62,408 bases of DNA from an uncultured Negativibacillus sp. (GTDB lineage: Bacteria > Bacillota > Clostridia > Oscillospirales > Ruminococcaceae): contig NZ_CALXIN010000004.1 in NCBI RefSeq assembly GCF_944388365.1, positions 1 to 62,408 on the forward strand. The letters are read 5' to 3'. The notes under the pieces are model-generated. The model was not told where the DNA came from and did not search any database. It worked only from the letters and a program-made list of their open reading frames with translations. The position numbers were made by a program, and so were the translations under genes. How positions within the stretch are numbered: the stretch's first letter is position 1; every line of letters starts with the position of its first letter. Below, one piece after another: positions 15,888 to 23,074 of the stretch.

Positions 15888-16397
15888 TCAGGCAATCCAT
15901 TCCCAGGGCTGCACCTTGTCAAAATAGATGCTGTCGCCCGCCTGTTCAAATTGATAGACAGCCTCGATGGTGTGCTGCTCATTTTCTCCGCCAGAAAGGT
16001 AGATGAAAAAGGAAATCGGCGTATTGTTGACAAAGCGGGCACTGCGCTGGGACAGACAGTCCCGATAAAGTCCGCGAAGAAACGGGTCGGAGTCGAGCAA
16101 GGAGGATATATCCTCATAGGCCTGTTGAAACTGTTCGGTGCGGGCAGAGCGTTTCAGCTGGCAGTCGACCGAAAGCCCGCTGCCGCCGATAAACAGGCGA
16201 ACCTTTTGCAGGTCGGAGTTTTGGTCGTGCAGCTGGTGGATGGCCGACAGGGAGTGCATACTCCAATAGGGTCGTCGGTCGGAAGGAAGCAGCAGGTTGA
16301 GAAGGTCCGACCCATAGCCCCACAGCAGAACAACCAGCAGAATCAGCAGGAATTTTTGCAGGAAGGAACTTTCGCCGCGGCTGAGATATTGTTTCAT
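15888..16397 (-). CDS. Single-pass membrane protein, unknown
   Basis: A 169-residue protein with start ATG 16397 after GGAGGTGAGG. A basic N-terminus is followed by one transmembrane helix (about residues 14-34, FLLILLVVLLWGYGSDLL). The remaining 130 residues lie outside and show alternating helices and strands with many charged residues. The frame extends upstream of 16397 but that part crosses the patatin terminator and lacks a ribosome site, so it is excluded. Function not recognised. Confidence 0.55.
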   Translation of the reverse strand: MKQYLSRGESSFLQKFLLILLVVLLWGYGSDLLNLLLPSDRRPYWSMHSLSAIHQLHDQNSDLQKVRLFIGGSGLSVDCQLKRSARTEQFQQAYEDISSLLDSDPFLRGLYRDCLSQRSARFVNNTPISFFIYLSGGENEQHTIEAVYQFEQAGDSIYFDKVQPWEWIA

Positions 16398-16433
16398 CGA
16401 CCTCACCTCCGGTGACGGGAAAACAAGGGCAGA

Positions 16434-16480
16434 AAAAATGCCCGTCCTTTCTATCAGTATAACACATAGAAAGGGCGGGC
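16434..16480 (-). terminator. Terminator after the patatin gene
   Basis: On the minus strand, GCCCGCCCTTTCT pairs with AGAAAGGACGGGC (one G-T), followed by ATTTTTTCT. The loop contains TATAC-like sequence, possibly part of the promoter of the following gene. Confidence 0.75.
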
Positions 16481-16485
16481 TGCAA

Positions 16486-17349
16486 TTATTTCTGTAAGAA
16501 TTCCAGCAGCTGCGGGAAGGCGGCTTTGGCATCGTCATATCCCTGCGCATAGAGGGCACGCAGCGATGCTTCGTCGGCGCGCATCGAGCTTAATTGCAGC
16601 GGCTGTTTTGGCTGAAGGACAAACGCCTGACCGGTTTTTGCCAGCAGCGCACAGGTCTTGCGCTGACGGTGGTCGATGATGTGGCGGTTTTCCTCGGTCT
16701 GGATAAAGTTGGGGTATTTGCGGTAAACCCGACGGATCAGCGGCAGATTGGCAGCGGATTTTCGCACAAAGGAAGGATTGCGGGTCAGAATGACAATCTG
16801 TTTCTGACTGCCGTCGCGCATCGCCTCAAAGATAGGAATCGGGCAGGAAATACCGCCGTCAAGATAAGGAGTGTTTCCCAGGTAATAAATGTAGGAGAAC
16901 AGCGGAAGTGCCGCAGAAGCGCGGACAGGGAACATCCGCTTGTCCATCTGTTCTTTTCCAAAGAATTCACACTTGCCGGTGAGAAGATTGGTGGCTCCAA
17001 CGTGGACTTGCACCTCGGAGGAAAAGAAGGTATCATAGTCGAAAGGAAGATATTTTTGGGGGACAGTATCAAAGATAAATTCCAGATTGAATGCACAGTG
17101 ATATTTGAGCATGTTGCGTGCACTGATGTAGCGTTTATCCGAGCAGAAACGGAAGTTGACCTGGGCGTTGCGTCCTGGCTGCTTGGCCGCATAGCCGATG
17201 GCGTTGAGTGCGCCGGCAGAAACACCATAGACATGGGGAAGATACAGGCCCTGCTCCATGAAATAATCGAGGACGCCGGTGGTATAGATGCCGCGGAATC
17301 CACCGCCTTCCAGAACCAGCGAGGTTGTGCTGAGATCAGGTAAATTCAT
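16486..17349 (-). CDS. Patatin-like phospholipase
   Basis: A 287-residue serine esterase of the patatin/RssA type, start ATG 17349 (an in-frame ATG at 17358 sits too close to the AAAGGA). The oxyanion motif is EGGGFRG, the nucleophile motif GVSAG (G-x-S-x-G) and the catalytic dyad aspartate is in DGG (YLDGGIS). It hydrolyses lipid acyl esters; the substrate is unknown. It resembles the YjjU group of bacterial patatins in size. No signal peptide is seen, so it is probably cytoplasmic. Monocistronic with its own terminator. Confidence 0.85.
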   Translation of the reverse strand: MNLPDLSTTSLVLEGGGFRGIYTTGVLDYFMEQGLYLPHVYGVSAGALNAIGYAAKQPGRNAQVNFRFCSDKRYISARNMLKYHCAFNLEFIFDTVPQKYLPFDYDTFFSSEVQVHVGATNLLTGKCEFFGKEQMDKRMFPVRASAALPLFSYIYYLGNTPYLDGGISCPIPIFEAMRDGSQKQIVILTRNPSFVRKSAANLPLIRRVYRKYPNFIQTEENRHIIDHRQRKTCALLAKTGQAFVLQPKQPLQLSSMRADEASLRALYAQGYDDAKAAFPQLLEFLQK

Positions 17350-17547
17350 AAAACCCATCCTTTCTTTTCATCATCATTTTGTATCATACCATGCAGAACA
17401 TGGGGAATTTTGGAATCTTGTGACGATTGGTCACTTTTTATTTTAGACACTTTGCAGGAGAAAATCAAAGAACCAAATGTAAATTTTAAAGACAGTGATT
17501 TCCACACTTTCCATAGAGGATTGTGGAAAACAGAGGGAGGCGGGACG

Positions 17548-18315
17548 ATGGAGCGAAACTTTTGGGAAAACAACAATTTCATCCAGCAGGTGCGCTTTGA
17601 ACTGCCGGAAGGAAAGGAAGGAAAACAATACCCCTTTTCGATTCCGGCAGTGCGCGCCTGTCAGGAAATGAACCTGGAGGCACCGGTGACCATCTTCACC
17701 GGAGAGAACGGCAGCGGCAAATCGACCATTCTGGAGGCAATCGCCGTCGCAGCCGGATTAAACGCAGAAGGCGGCTCACAGAACTTTACCTTTTCGACCG
17801 AGGCAAGCCACTCTGTTTTGCATGAGTACACTCAGTTGGTACGGGGAATCTATCGACCGAAGGACAGCTATTTTCTGCGCGCCGAAAGCTTTTATAATGT
17901 GGCGACCGACATCGACCATATGGACCGTGATGTAAAGAGAGGACCAAGGCTGATCACTTCCTATGGAGGAGTGTCGCTGCACCATCAGTCGCACGGGGAG
18001 TCCTTTCTGGCACTGGTGGAAAATCGGTTTGGCGGCAATGGATTGTATGTCTTTGACGAGCCGGAGGCAGCTTTATCTCCGACCAATCAGCTGGTGCTGG
18101 TGCGGCTGATCTGTCAGCTGGCAGAGAGAAAGTCCCAGTTTTTGATCTCCACCCATTCGCCGATCCTGCTGTGTATTCCAGGAGCGCAGGTGTATGAGCT
18201 AAGCCGCGAAGAGGACCCATTGCGGCAGGTAAACTATCGGGAAACCCAGCTGTTTCGGCTGTACAGCGGCTTTCTGCGCTCGCCGGAGCGGGTCATGCGG
18301 GAGCTGCTCAAATAA
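17548..18315 (+). CDS. AAA family ATPase (ABC/SMC-like head)
   Basis: A 255-residue soluble ATPase; ATG 17548 follows GGGAGGCGG. The Walker A is GENGSGKST, a signature-like stretch is YGGVSLHHQSHGESF (the S-H-G-E-S form typical of this subgroup), and the Walker B is LYVFDEPEAALS followed by the ISTHSPILL switch. No coiled coil or nuclease domain is fused. Such proteins are common stand-alone predicted ATPases in Firmicutes, and their role is unknown. It is 20 bases upstream of a small exported-protein gene, so the two may be cotranscribed. Confidence 0.75.
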   Translation: MERNFWENNNFIQQVRFELPEGKEGKQYPFSIPAVRACQEMNLEAPVTIFTGENGSGKSTILEAIAVAAGLNAEGGSQNFTFSTEASHSVLHEYTQLVRGIYRPKDSYFLRAESFYNVATDIDHMDRDVKRGPRLITSYGGVSLHHQSHGESFLALVENRFGGNGLYVFDEPEAALSPTNQLVLVRLICQLAERKSQFLISTHSPILLCIPGAQVYELSREEDPLRQVNYRETQLFRLYSGFLRSPERVMRELLK

Positions 18316-18335
18316 ACAAACAGGAGGTACTGGAT

Positions 18336-18728
18336 ATGAAAAATAAGAAATTACCTGTGATAATAGCAGCAATAGGTGTACTAATGGTATCTTTTGTGAT
18401 TGGAACAGGATTTACAAAACGGACAGATGTGATTTTAACAGATTATTCTGTTTCAGAGGATGGAGCGGAAATCATTCTAAAAACCTCGGTTGCATCCTCT
18501 GCGGGATATATCAGAGGTTTTAAAAATGACGGCGGAGGTGTGAAGCCGCATTATCTGACTTTTTACGCAACATTTGGTGGACTTAACAGTACGTTTGGTG
18601 CTAAAAATGAGTTTGTGTTAGAAGTCGATGAAGATGGCAGCGAGATTTACTTCAACCGAACTGATGGCGGATATGAACTTGTTTTGCAAAAGGATGCACA
18701 AACGGGTGTGTGGGGAAAAACACCGTAA
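18336..18728 (+). CDS. Small membrane-anchored protein, unknown family
   Basis: A 130-residue protein with start ATG 18336 after CAGGAGG. Lys-rich N-terminus and one hydrophobic helix (about residues 7-25) give a signal anchor; the remaining 100 residues are outside. The ending (GGGVKPHYLTFYATFGGLNSTFGA, then EIYFNRTDGGYELVL) is a conserved pattern I have seen in many uncharacterised Firmicute proteins. No enzymatic motif. The base composition is more AT-rich than its neighbours, which may mean recent acquisition. Confidence 0.6.
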   Translation: MKNKKLPVIIAAIGVLMVSFVIGTGFTKRTDVILTDYSVSEDGAEIILKTSVASSAGYIRGFKNDGGGVKPHYLTFYATFGGLNSTFGAKNEFVLEVDEDGSEIYFNRTDGGYELVLQKDAQTGVWGKTP

Positions 18729-18756
18729 ATAAATACATGCTTAACAGATTCAAAAT

Positions 18757-18793
18757 AAAAAGACCTGCCCATTTTTTCGAGCAGGTCTTTTTA
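18757..18793. terminator. Bidirectional terminator
   Basis: AAAAAGACCTGC (18757-18768) pairs with GCAGGTCTTTTT (18781-18792) between convergent genes. Confidence 0.8.
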
Positions 18794-19186
18794 TTATTTA
18801 TCCAGTGTTTGTGCCGAAGCCAGCATGACGTCCACGCTGTCCGAAATCCCTTCGATTGGGGAAAGGGAAGCGGCAAAATGATTTTTGCCCAGCGGACGCA
18901 GGTAAATTTCCGGTTCATGACCGGCTTCCCACTGACCCTTGCCGTTGGCAATCAGCCATTTGCCGATGATGCCGCTGCGCAGCTCTCTGCCGCGGGTCCA
19001 GAAGGCGTCGGTGTTGATGGCAAGCTCCGCCGGTTTTTCCCAGCCTTCCAGCTCCAGGACGACCGATGCCCATTCGACATCGAGGTATTCGTCCTTGAAG
19101 TAGTTGGTCAGCCAGACGCCGTATCCGCCGCCGTTGGGCAGAAACTTGCCGTTGTTCCATGCTTTTGCCAAAACGATGTGTGACAT
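18794..19186 (-). CDS. Conserved hypothetical protein
   Basis: A 130-residue protein with start ATG 19186, directly behind AAAGGAGATACC. It is a soluble, Trp/Gly-rich protein; phrases such as GGGYGVWLTNYFKDEYLDVEW and GRELRSGIIGKWLIANG show a regular alpha/beta pattern, but no family is recognised. It lies 64 bases downstream of the selenium-type LysR gene on the same strand and could be cotranscribed with it. The upstream extension of the frame to 19261 overlaps the LysR gene and lacks a ribosome site. Confidence 0.6.
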   Translation of the reverse strand: MSHIVLAKAWNNGKFLPNGGGYGVWLTNYFKDEYLDVEWASVVLELEGWEKPAELAINTDAFWTRGRELRSGIIGKWLIANGKGQWEAGHEPEIYLRPLGKNHFAASLSPIEGISDSVDVMLASAQTLDK

Positions 19187-19250
19187 GGTGGTATCTCCTT
19201 TACTCTCTTTACAAACCTTATTATCCAATATCACAGTATGGAAGCTGTGA

Positions 19251-20153
19251 TTATTTATCATAGAACATTTTGACGTAGTTTAAGAACACCTCACCGGCAA
19301 AGGGCAGAGGGTTGCTCTTGTGGGTGACGACATACAGATGACGGTCCATCGAGATGCCGTTGAGGTCGAAGCTCAAAATCAGTCCGAAATTTTCGTAGTC
19401 CTCGATGGCAGCCTTGGAGATGATAGAAATGCCCATTCCCTGACTGACCGAATGTTTGATGCTGTCGGGATCATTAAATTGGGCGGCAATTTTCAGCTCT
19501 CCGATGTCGATGCCTGCGCGGCTGAGAAAATGTTCCATCTCTTTGCGGGTACCGGAACCTTCCTCACGGATGATGATCGGTTCCTTTTTGAGCAGATCGG
19601 ATTTCATTCCTCCGGCCTGCATCTGATGGAAGCGTTCATTATTGGGCGTGATAACGACCAGATGGTCTTCGGTAAAGCTCTCAAATACGCAGTCGGGACT
19701 GTGGGTATCGGTGCCGCAGAAGCCAATGTCAGCCAGGCCTTTGGAGATGCTGTCGACCACCTGCTCACTGTCCTGACGCTGGATGTTGAAGGTGACATTG
19801 GGGTATTCCTCCCGAAAAGCCGAGATGACCTTGGGCAGAATGTACTGGGAAGGAACGGTCGAAGCACAGATGGTCAGTGTACCTTTGAGCTCCTTGTTGT
19901 AGTTTCGTACCGAACAGCAGGCATCATCGCGCAGATTGAGCATCTTGACCGCGTATTGATACAGAATGCTGCCTGGTTTGGTGGGATAGACATACTTGGT
20001 GCCGCGCTCGATCAGCTTGGTATCCAGCTCTTTTTCCAAAGAGTTGATGTGTGCGCTGATGGTCGGCTGAGTCAGATAGATGCGCTGTGCTGCCTTGGAA
20101 AAGCTTTTGAGCTTGACGACATACACAAACGCTTCCAGCTGTTTAAAATCCAT
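19251..20153 (-). CDS. Selenium metabolism-associated LysR-family regulator
   Basis: A 300-residue LysR-type regulator. The N-terminal winged HTH is MDFKQLEAFVYVVKLKSFSKAAQRIYLTQPTISAHI-like (FSKAAQ...TQPTIS is the recognition region), and the effector domain spans about residues 90-295. It is divergent from selD, and this close pairing with selenium genes is the recognised setting of the selenium-associated LysR subfamily. The effector is unknown, perhaps selenide or selenophosphate. Candidate operators lie in the 225-bp divergent region. Confidence 0.85.
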   Translation of the reverse strand: MDFKQLEAFVYVVKLKSFSKAAQRIYLTQPTISAHINSLEKELDTKLIERGTKYVYPTKPGSILYQYAVKMLNLRDDACCSVRNYNKELKGTLTICASTVPSQYILPKVISAFREEYPNVTFNIQRQDSEQVVDSISKGLADIGFCGTDTHSPDCVFESFTEDHLVVITPNNERFHQMQAGGMKSDLLKKEPIIIREEGSGTRKEMEHFLSRAGIDIGELKIAAQFNDPDSIKHSVSQGMGISIISKAAIEDYENFGLILSFDLNGISMDRHLYVVTHKSNPLPFAGEVFLNYVKMFYDK

Positions 20154-20264
20154 AATGCGACCTCATTTCCTTAAGATAACGCAAGTAATAGATAAAACAA
20201 ATAAGAACATGTTAATTATAGCAGATTTCGATAGAAATTAAAAGAAAATTGGCGAGAAATCCTA

Positions 20265-20323
20265 TTGTTTTTGGATATAAATCGGGGTAGAATATATACA
20301 GATTATCTATAAGAATACGATAA
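20265..20323 (+). promoter_or_regulatory. selD promoter with LysR-type T-N11-A dyad
   Basis: TTGTTT (20265-20270) and TAGAAT (20288-20293), 17 bp apart, would drive selD. TTATC (20303-20307) and GATAA (20319-20323) make a dyad with an 11-bp centre, matching the LysR-type T-N11-A geometry. Its location just past the predicted start site suggests a repressor role or control of the divergent lysR gene. Confidence 0.55.
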
Positions 20324-20378
20324 GATGAAAAAAATCAGATAGACTACCTACAGTGAAAAAAGGGAATGGAGGAAGTCC

Positions 20379-21416
20379 ATGGCAACCACAAAACGCCTGA
20401 CTGAAATGACAAAGGGTGCTGGCTGAGGCGCAAAAATAGGCCCTGATGCCCTGGCGCAGGTTCTGCACCAGTTACCCAAATTTACCGATGAAAATTTGAT
20501 TGTTGGCTTTGATACCAGCGATGATGCTCTGGTCTACAAGGTGCGCGACGATTTGGCTGTTGTCCAGACAGTCGATTTCTTCCCGCCTATTGTGGACGAT
20601 CCATATACCTTTGGACAGATTGCAGCGGCAAACTCCCTCAGCGACATCTATGCGATGGGCGGAGATCCGACGCTGTCGATGAACCTGATCTGCTTCCCGA
20701 CCTGCCTGCCGATGGATGTCATGGCAAAGATCATGCAGGGCGGAGCCAGCAAGGTCAAGGAGGCCGGCGCTATCATTGCCGGCGGCCACACCATCGAGGA
20801 CTCTGAACCAAAGTATGGCCTGTGCGTCACCGGATTTATTCATCCCGACAAGGTCATGCAGAACAGCAACTGCAAAGAAGGCGACCTGCTGGTATTGACA
20901 AAACCGCTGGGAATCGGTGTACTGACTACCGCCAACAAAGCGCAGCTGCTCGACCAAAAGACCTATGATGAGATGGTTGAGGCGATGGCAACGCTGAACA
21001 AATATGCCAAAGATGTGATGATGGAGGTGGGCGCCAATGCCTGCACCGACGTCACCGGATTTGGTATGATCGGTCATGCTTCCGAGATGGCAAAGGGAAG
21101 CAATCTGACCATCGAGCTGTACAGCCGCGAGATGCCGATTATCGAGGCGGCAATCGACTTTGCAAAGATGGGAATTATTCCGTCCGGTGCATACCACAAC
21201 ATGGCTTTTGTACAGGACGATGTCCGCTTTGCTGAGGATGTGCCGCAGTACATGCAGGATCTGCTGGTCGACCCGATCACTTCGGGCGGTCTGCTCATTT
21301 CGCTGCCAGAGGAAAAAGCGCACGAACTAGTCAAAAAGCTCGAAGGTGTCACCATCTGCAACAAGATTGTCGGACGGGTCACCGCAAAACAGGACAAAGC
21401 GATCATTGTTCTGTAG
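20379..21416 (+). CDS. selD: Selenophosphate synthetase SelD, itself a selenoprotein (UGA codon 16)
   Basis: A 345-residue enzyme making selenophosphate from selenide and ATP. The ATG at 20379 follows GGAGGAAG, and the reading frame is interrupted only by TGA at 20424-20426, codon 16, in the sequence GAG-U-GAK, the catalytic Sec/Cys position of SelD, with the catalytic Lys at residue 19. Downstream blocks such as GFDTSDDALVYKV, TVDFFPP, AANSLSDIYAMGG and AGGHTIEDSEPKYG confirm the family. Gene-finding programs that treat TGA as stop would start it late, near 20496. Because the product contains Sec, its synthesis needs pre-existing selenophosphate: a self-reinforcing loop. The LysR gene is divergent and a terminator follows. 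Confidence 0.95.
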
Positions 21417-21431
21417 GAATATGAGAATTAT

Positions 21432-21476
21432 AAAATCCCCTGCTGTCATTTGTCAAATGGCAGCAGGGGATTTTTC
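21432..21476 (+). terminator. selD terminator
   Basis: AAAATCCCCTGCTG... pairs with ...CAGCAGGGGATTTTT around a short loop, with a T-rich tail at 21470-21475. Confidence 0.85.
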
Positions 21477-21540
21477 TGTTGTTGAGAGCTGGCGGATAAA
21501 TAGAGATGGAGTAAAGCAGGGTGAATGATGCAATCAAACA

Positions 21541-21573
21541 AGAGAAGAGCCGCCTGTTATAGGCGGCTCTTCT
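21541..21573 (-). terminator. Hairpin at the end of the MerR-type gene
   Basis: GAGAAGAGCCGCC pairs with GGCGGCTCTTC around TGTTATA. It lies just past the 21602 stop of the minus-strand regulator and is a plausible terminator, though its T tract is short. Confidence 0.55.
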
Positions 21574-21601
21574 GCAAGGAAAAAGTTATAAGAGGTTGTC
21601 G

Positions 21602-22882
21602 TTAGTTTGCATTGGAGCGGATAAAGACATAGTAGTCGGTGTCAAAGCCGCCCCAGCGGTAGTCGCCGCTCTTCCATTCGATGAACAGATATTCTTTGTC
21701 CGCAATGGTGCGAAGCTCATACGCGCAGGCACAGTGGTTAAACCGGCGGAGAAGGGATCCCTTGGTCCAGCCTACCTCCTGGTTGCCGAAGATGGTCTCC
21801 TCTCCATAGACAAGGGTACAGCTGCCGTTTGGCAAGAAGCGGACCTTTTTCCAGAACAGGTTGAAAACAGGAGCTGCAGTTGGGTCAAACAGTTCTTTGG
21901 ACTGACAAACGCTGTATGCTTTCCACTCACCTAAGATGGCATCGTCCGGCACAAAGGGAAGGTCGATGTCATCCTTGCGGGAGAGGGCATCGGCGGAGTA
22001 GACCTCATGGTCGAGCTGGTGCAGCACCAAAATGGTAGGCTTGCCGCCGCGGCAGTAGTCGTAGGACTTAAAGTCGACAAACAGATACTGCTCTCCGTCG
22101 ATTTTCTCTTTGGTATAGGGATTGCAGCTGGTGGACAAACCGTCGTCGATGAGCAGTGCACCTTTGGTCCAGCCGTAGCACCAGTAGCGCTGGCCGTCGG
22201 GCAGGAAGTAGATTTCCCGATGAGTGTCTCCGATGTCGGAGGTTGGTTTTCCAAACTGCGGATGCTGCAAAAATTCTTCTTTGTCGGTAAATTCTCCGAT
22301 GACCTCCCAGCGACCGACGATGTCGTCTGCGACAAAGGGAAGTTCAATGTTGTCGTGCAGCTGGATGGCGCTGTCGTTTAAGCGCAGGACATCACAGCAG
22401 ATGCTGTCCGCGGAAGAACGAAAGCCTGAAGTGCGCTGATAACCCAGCGAGCAAAGCTGGCTTTGCAGCTCCTGACACAGAGCGTCAAAATTGTCCTGTG
22501 CTGCCTTGGGAATGGATGCGGTAATTGGATGGTTCGATGGATCAATATGGATAGATGACATGGCTTTTCCTCCTAACATCATTTGTCTGGCTTGTTCCAG
22601 ATCCTCTAAAGCTTGCTGCAGCAACTCTCTTTTTCGGTCAAAATGCCGGAGCAGCTGCTGATCGCTGGGGGATGAAGCAAGGATGGTGTGGATTTCTTCC
22701 AAAGAGAATCCAGCCTGTTTTAAACACTGAATGCGAAAAAAGATGGGGAGCTGTTGTGGGGAGTAGTAGCGATAGCCGGTAAAGCGATCGACGTGATCGG
22801 GCAGCAGAAGCCCTCGTTTTTCGTAGTGGCGCAGCACCGATACACGGGTGCAGCATGCTTTGGCAAATTCACCGATTTTCAT
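21602..22882 (-). CDS. MerR-type regulator with duplicated C-terminal sensing domain
   Basis: A 426-residue fusion. Residues 1-70 are a MerR HTH (MKIGEFAKACCTRVSVLRHYEKRGLL, then YRYY); a coiled-coil segment follows to about 115. The C-terminal two-thirds has two copies of one domain, roughly 190-300 and 315-425, sharing FVxDD..G.W, a central .FLP.G, GWTKG.LL, YLF..KS.DY..GG and a hydrophobic ending. This domain occurs in BlaR1-like and related Firmicute proteins (WTKG and EWKSGDY pattern). The start at ATG 22882 follows the GGAGG at about 22890. Ligand unknown. It stands alone with no obvious efflux pump next door. Confidence 0.75.
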   Translation of the reverse strand: MKIGEFAKACCTRVSVLRHYEKRGLLLPDHVDRFTGYRYYSPQQLPIFFRIQCLKQAGFSLEEIHTILASSPSDQQLLRHFDRKRELLQQALEDLEQARQMMLGGKAMSSIHIDPSNHPITASIPKAAQDNFDALCQELQSQLCSLGYQRTSGFRSSADSICCDVLRLNDSAIQLHDNIELPFVADDIVGRWEVIGEFTDKEEFLQHPQFGKPTSDIGDTHREIYFLPDGQRYWCYGWTKGALLIDDGLSTSCNPYTKEKIDGEQYLFVDFKSYDYCRGGKPTILVLHQLDHEVYSADALSRKDDIDLPFVPDDAILGEWKAYSVCQSKELFDPTAAPVFNLFWKKVRFLPNGSCTLVYGEETIFGNQEVGWTKGSLLRRFNHCACAYELRTIADKEYLFIEWKSGDYRWGGFDTDYYVFIRSNAN

Positions 22883-22984
22883 AGATTGCCTCCTGTTGAT
22901 CGTCATTCGATTGCCGGATGTTGAGGTACCTTTGTATCTGACAAGGCCAGTATAAACCTGAACTTTGGTTGAGAGTCAATAGCA

Positions 22985-23045
22985 AAAACAAAAAATATTG
23001 GCAAAGAGGAAAGGGCACGACAAAAAGCTGTCGTGCCCTTTCTTT
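22985..23045 (-). terminator. Terminator-like hairpin after the DUF6449 permease gene
   Basis: GAAAGGGCACGACA pairs with TGTCGTGCCCTTTC (23009-23022 with 23029-23042). On the minus strand the tail is C/T-rich rather than a pure T tract, so strength is uncertain. Confidence 0.55.
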
Positions 23046-23074
23046 ATGGATGAATCAAAATAGGGGATGTCATG

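Noticed and set aside
20424..20426. TGA interpreted as a selD stop (pseudogene)
   Set aside because: It lies at the catalytic Sec/Cys site of SelD, the family continues in frame, and the complete Sec machinery is present.
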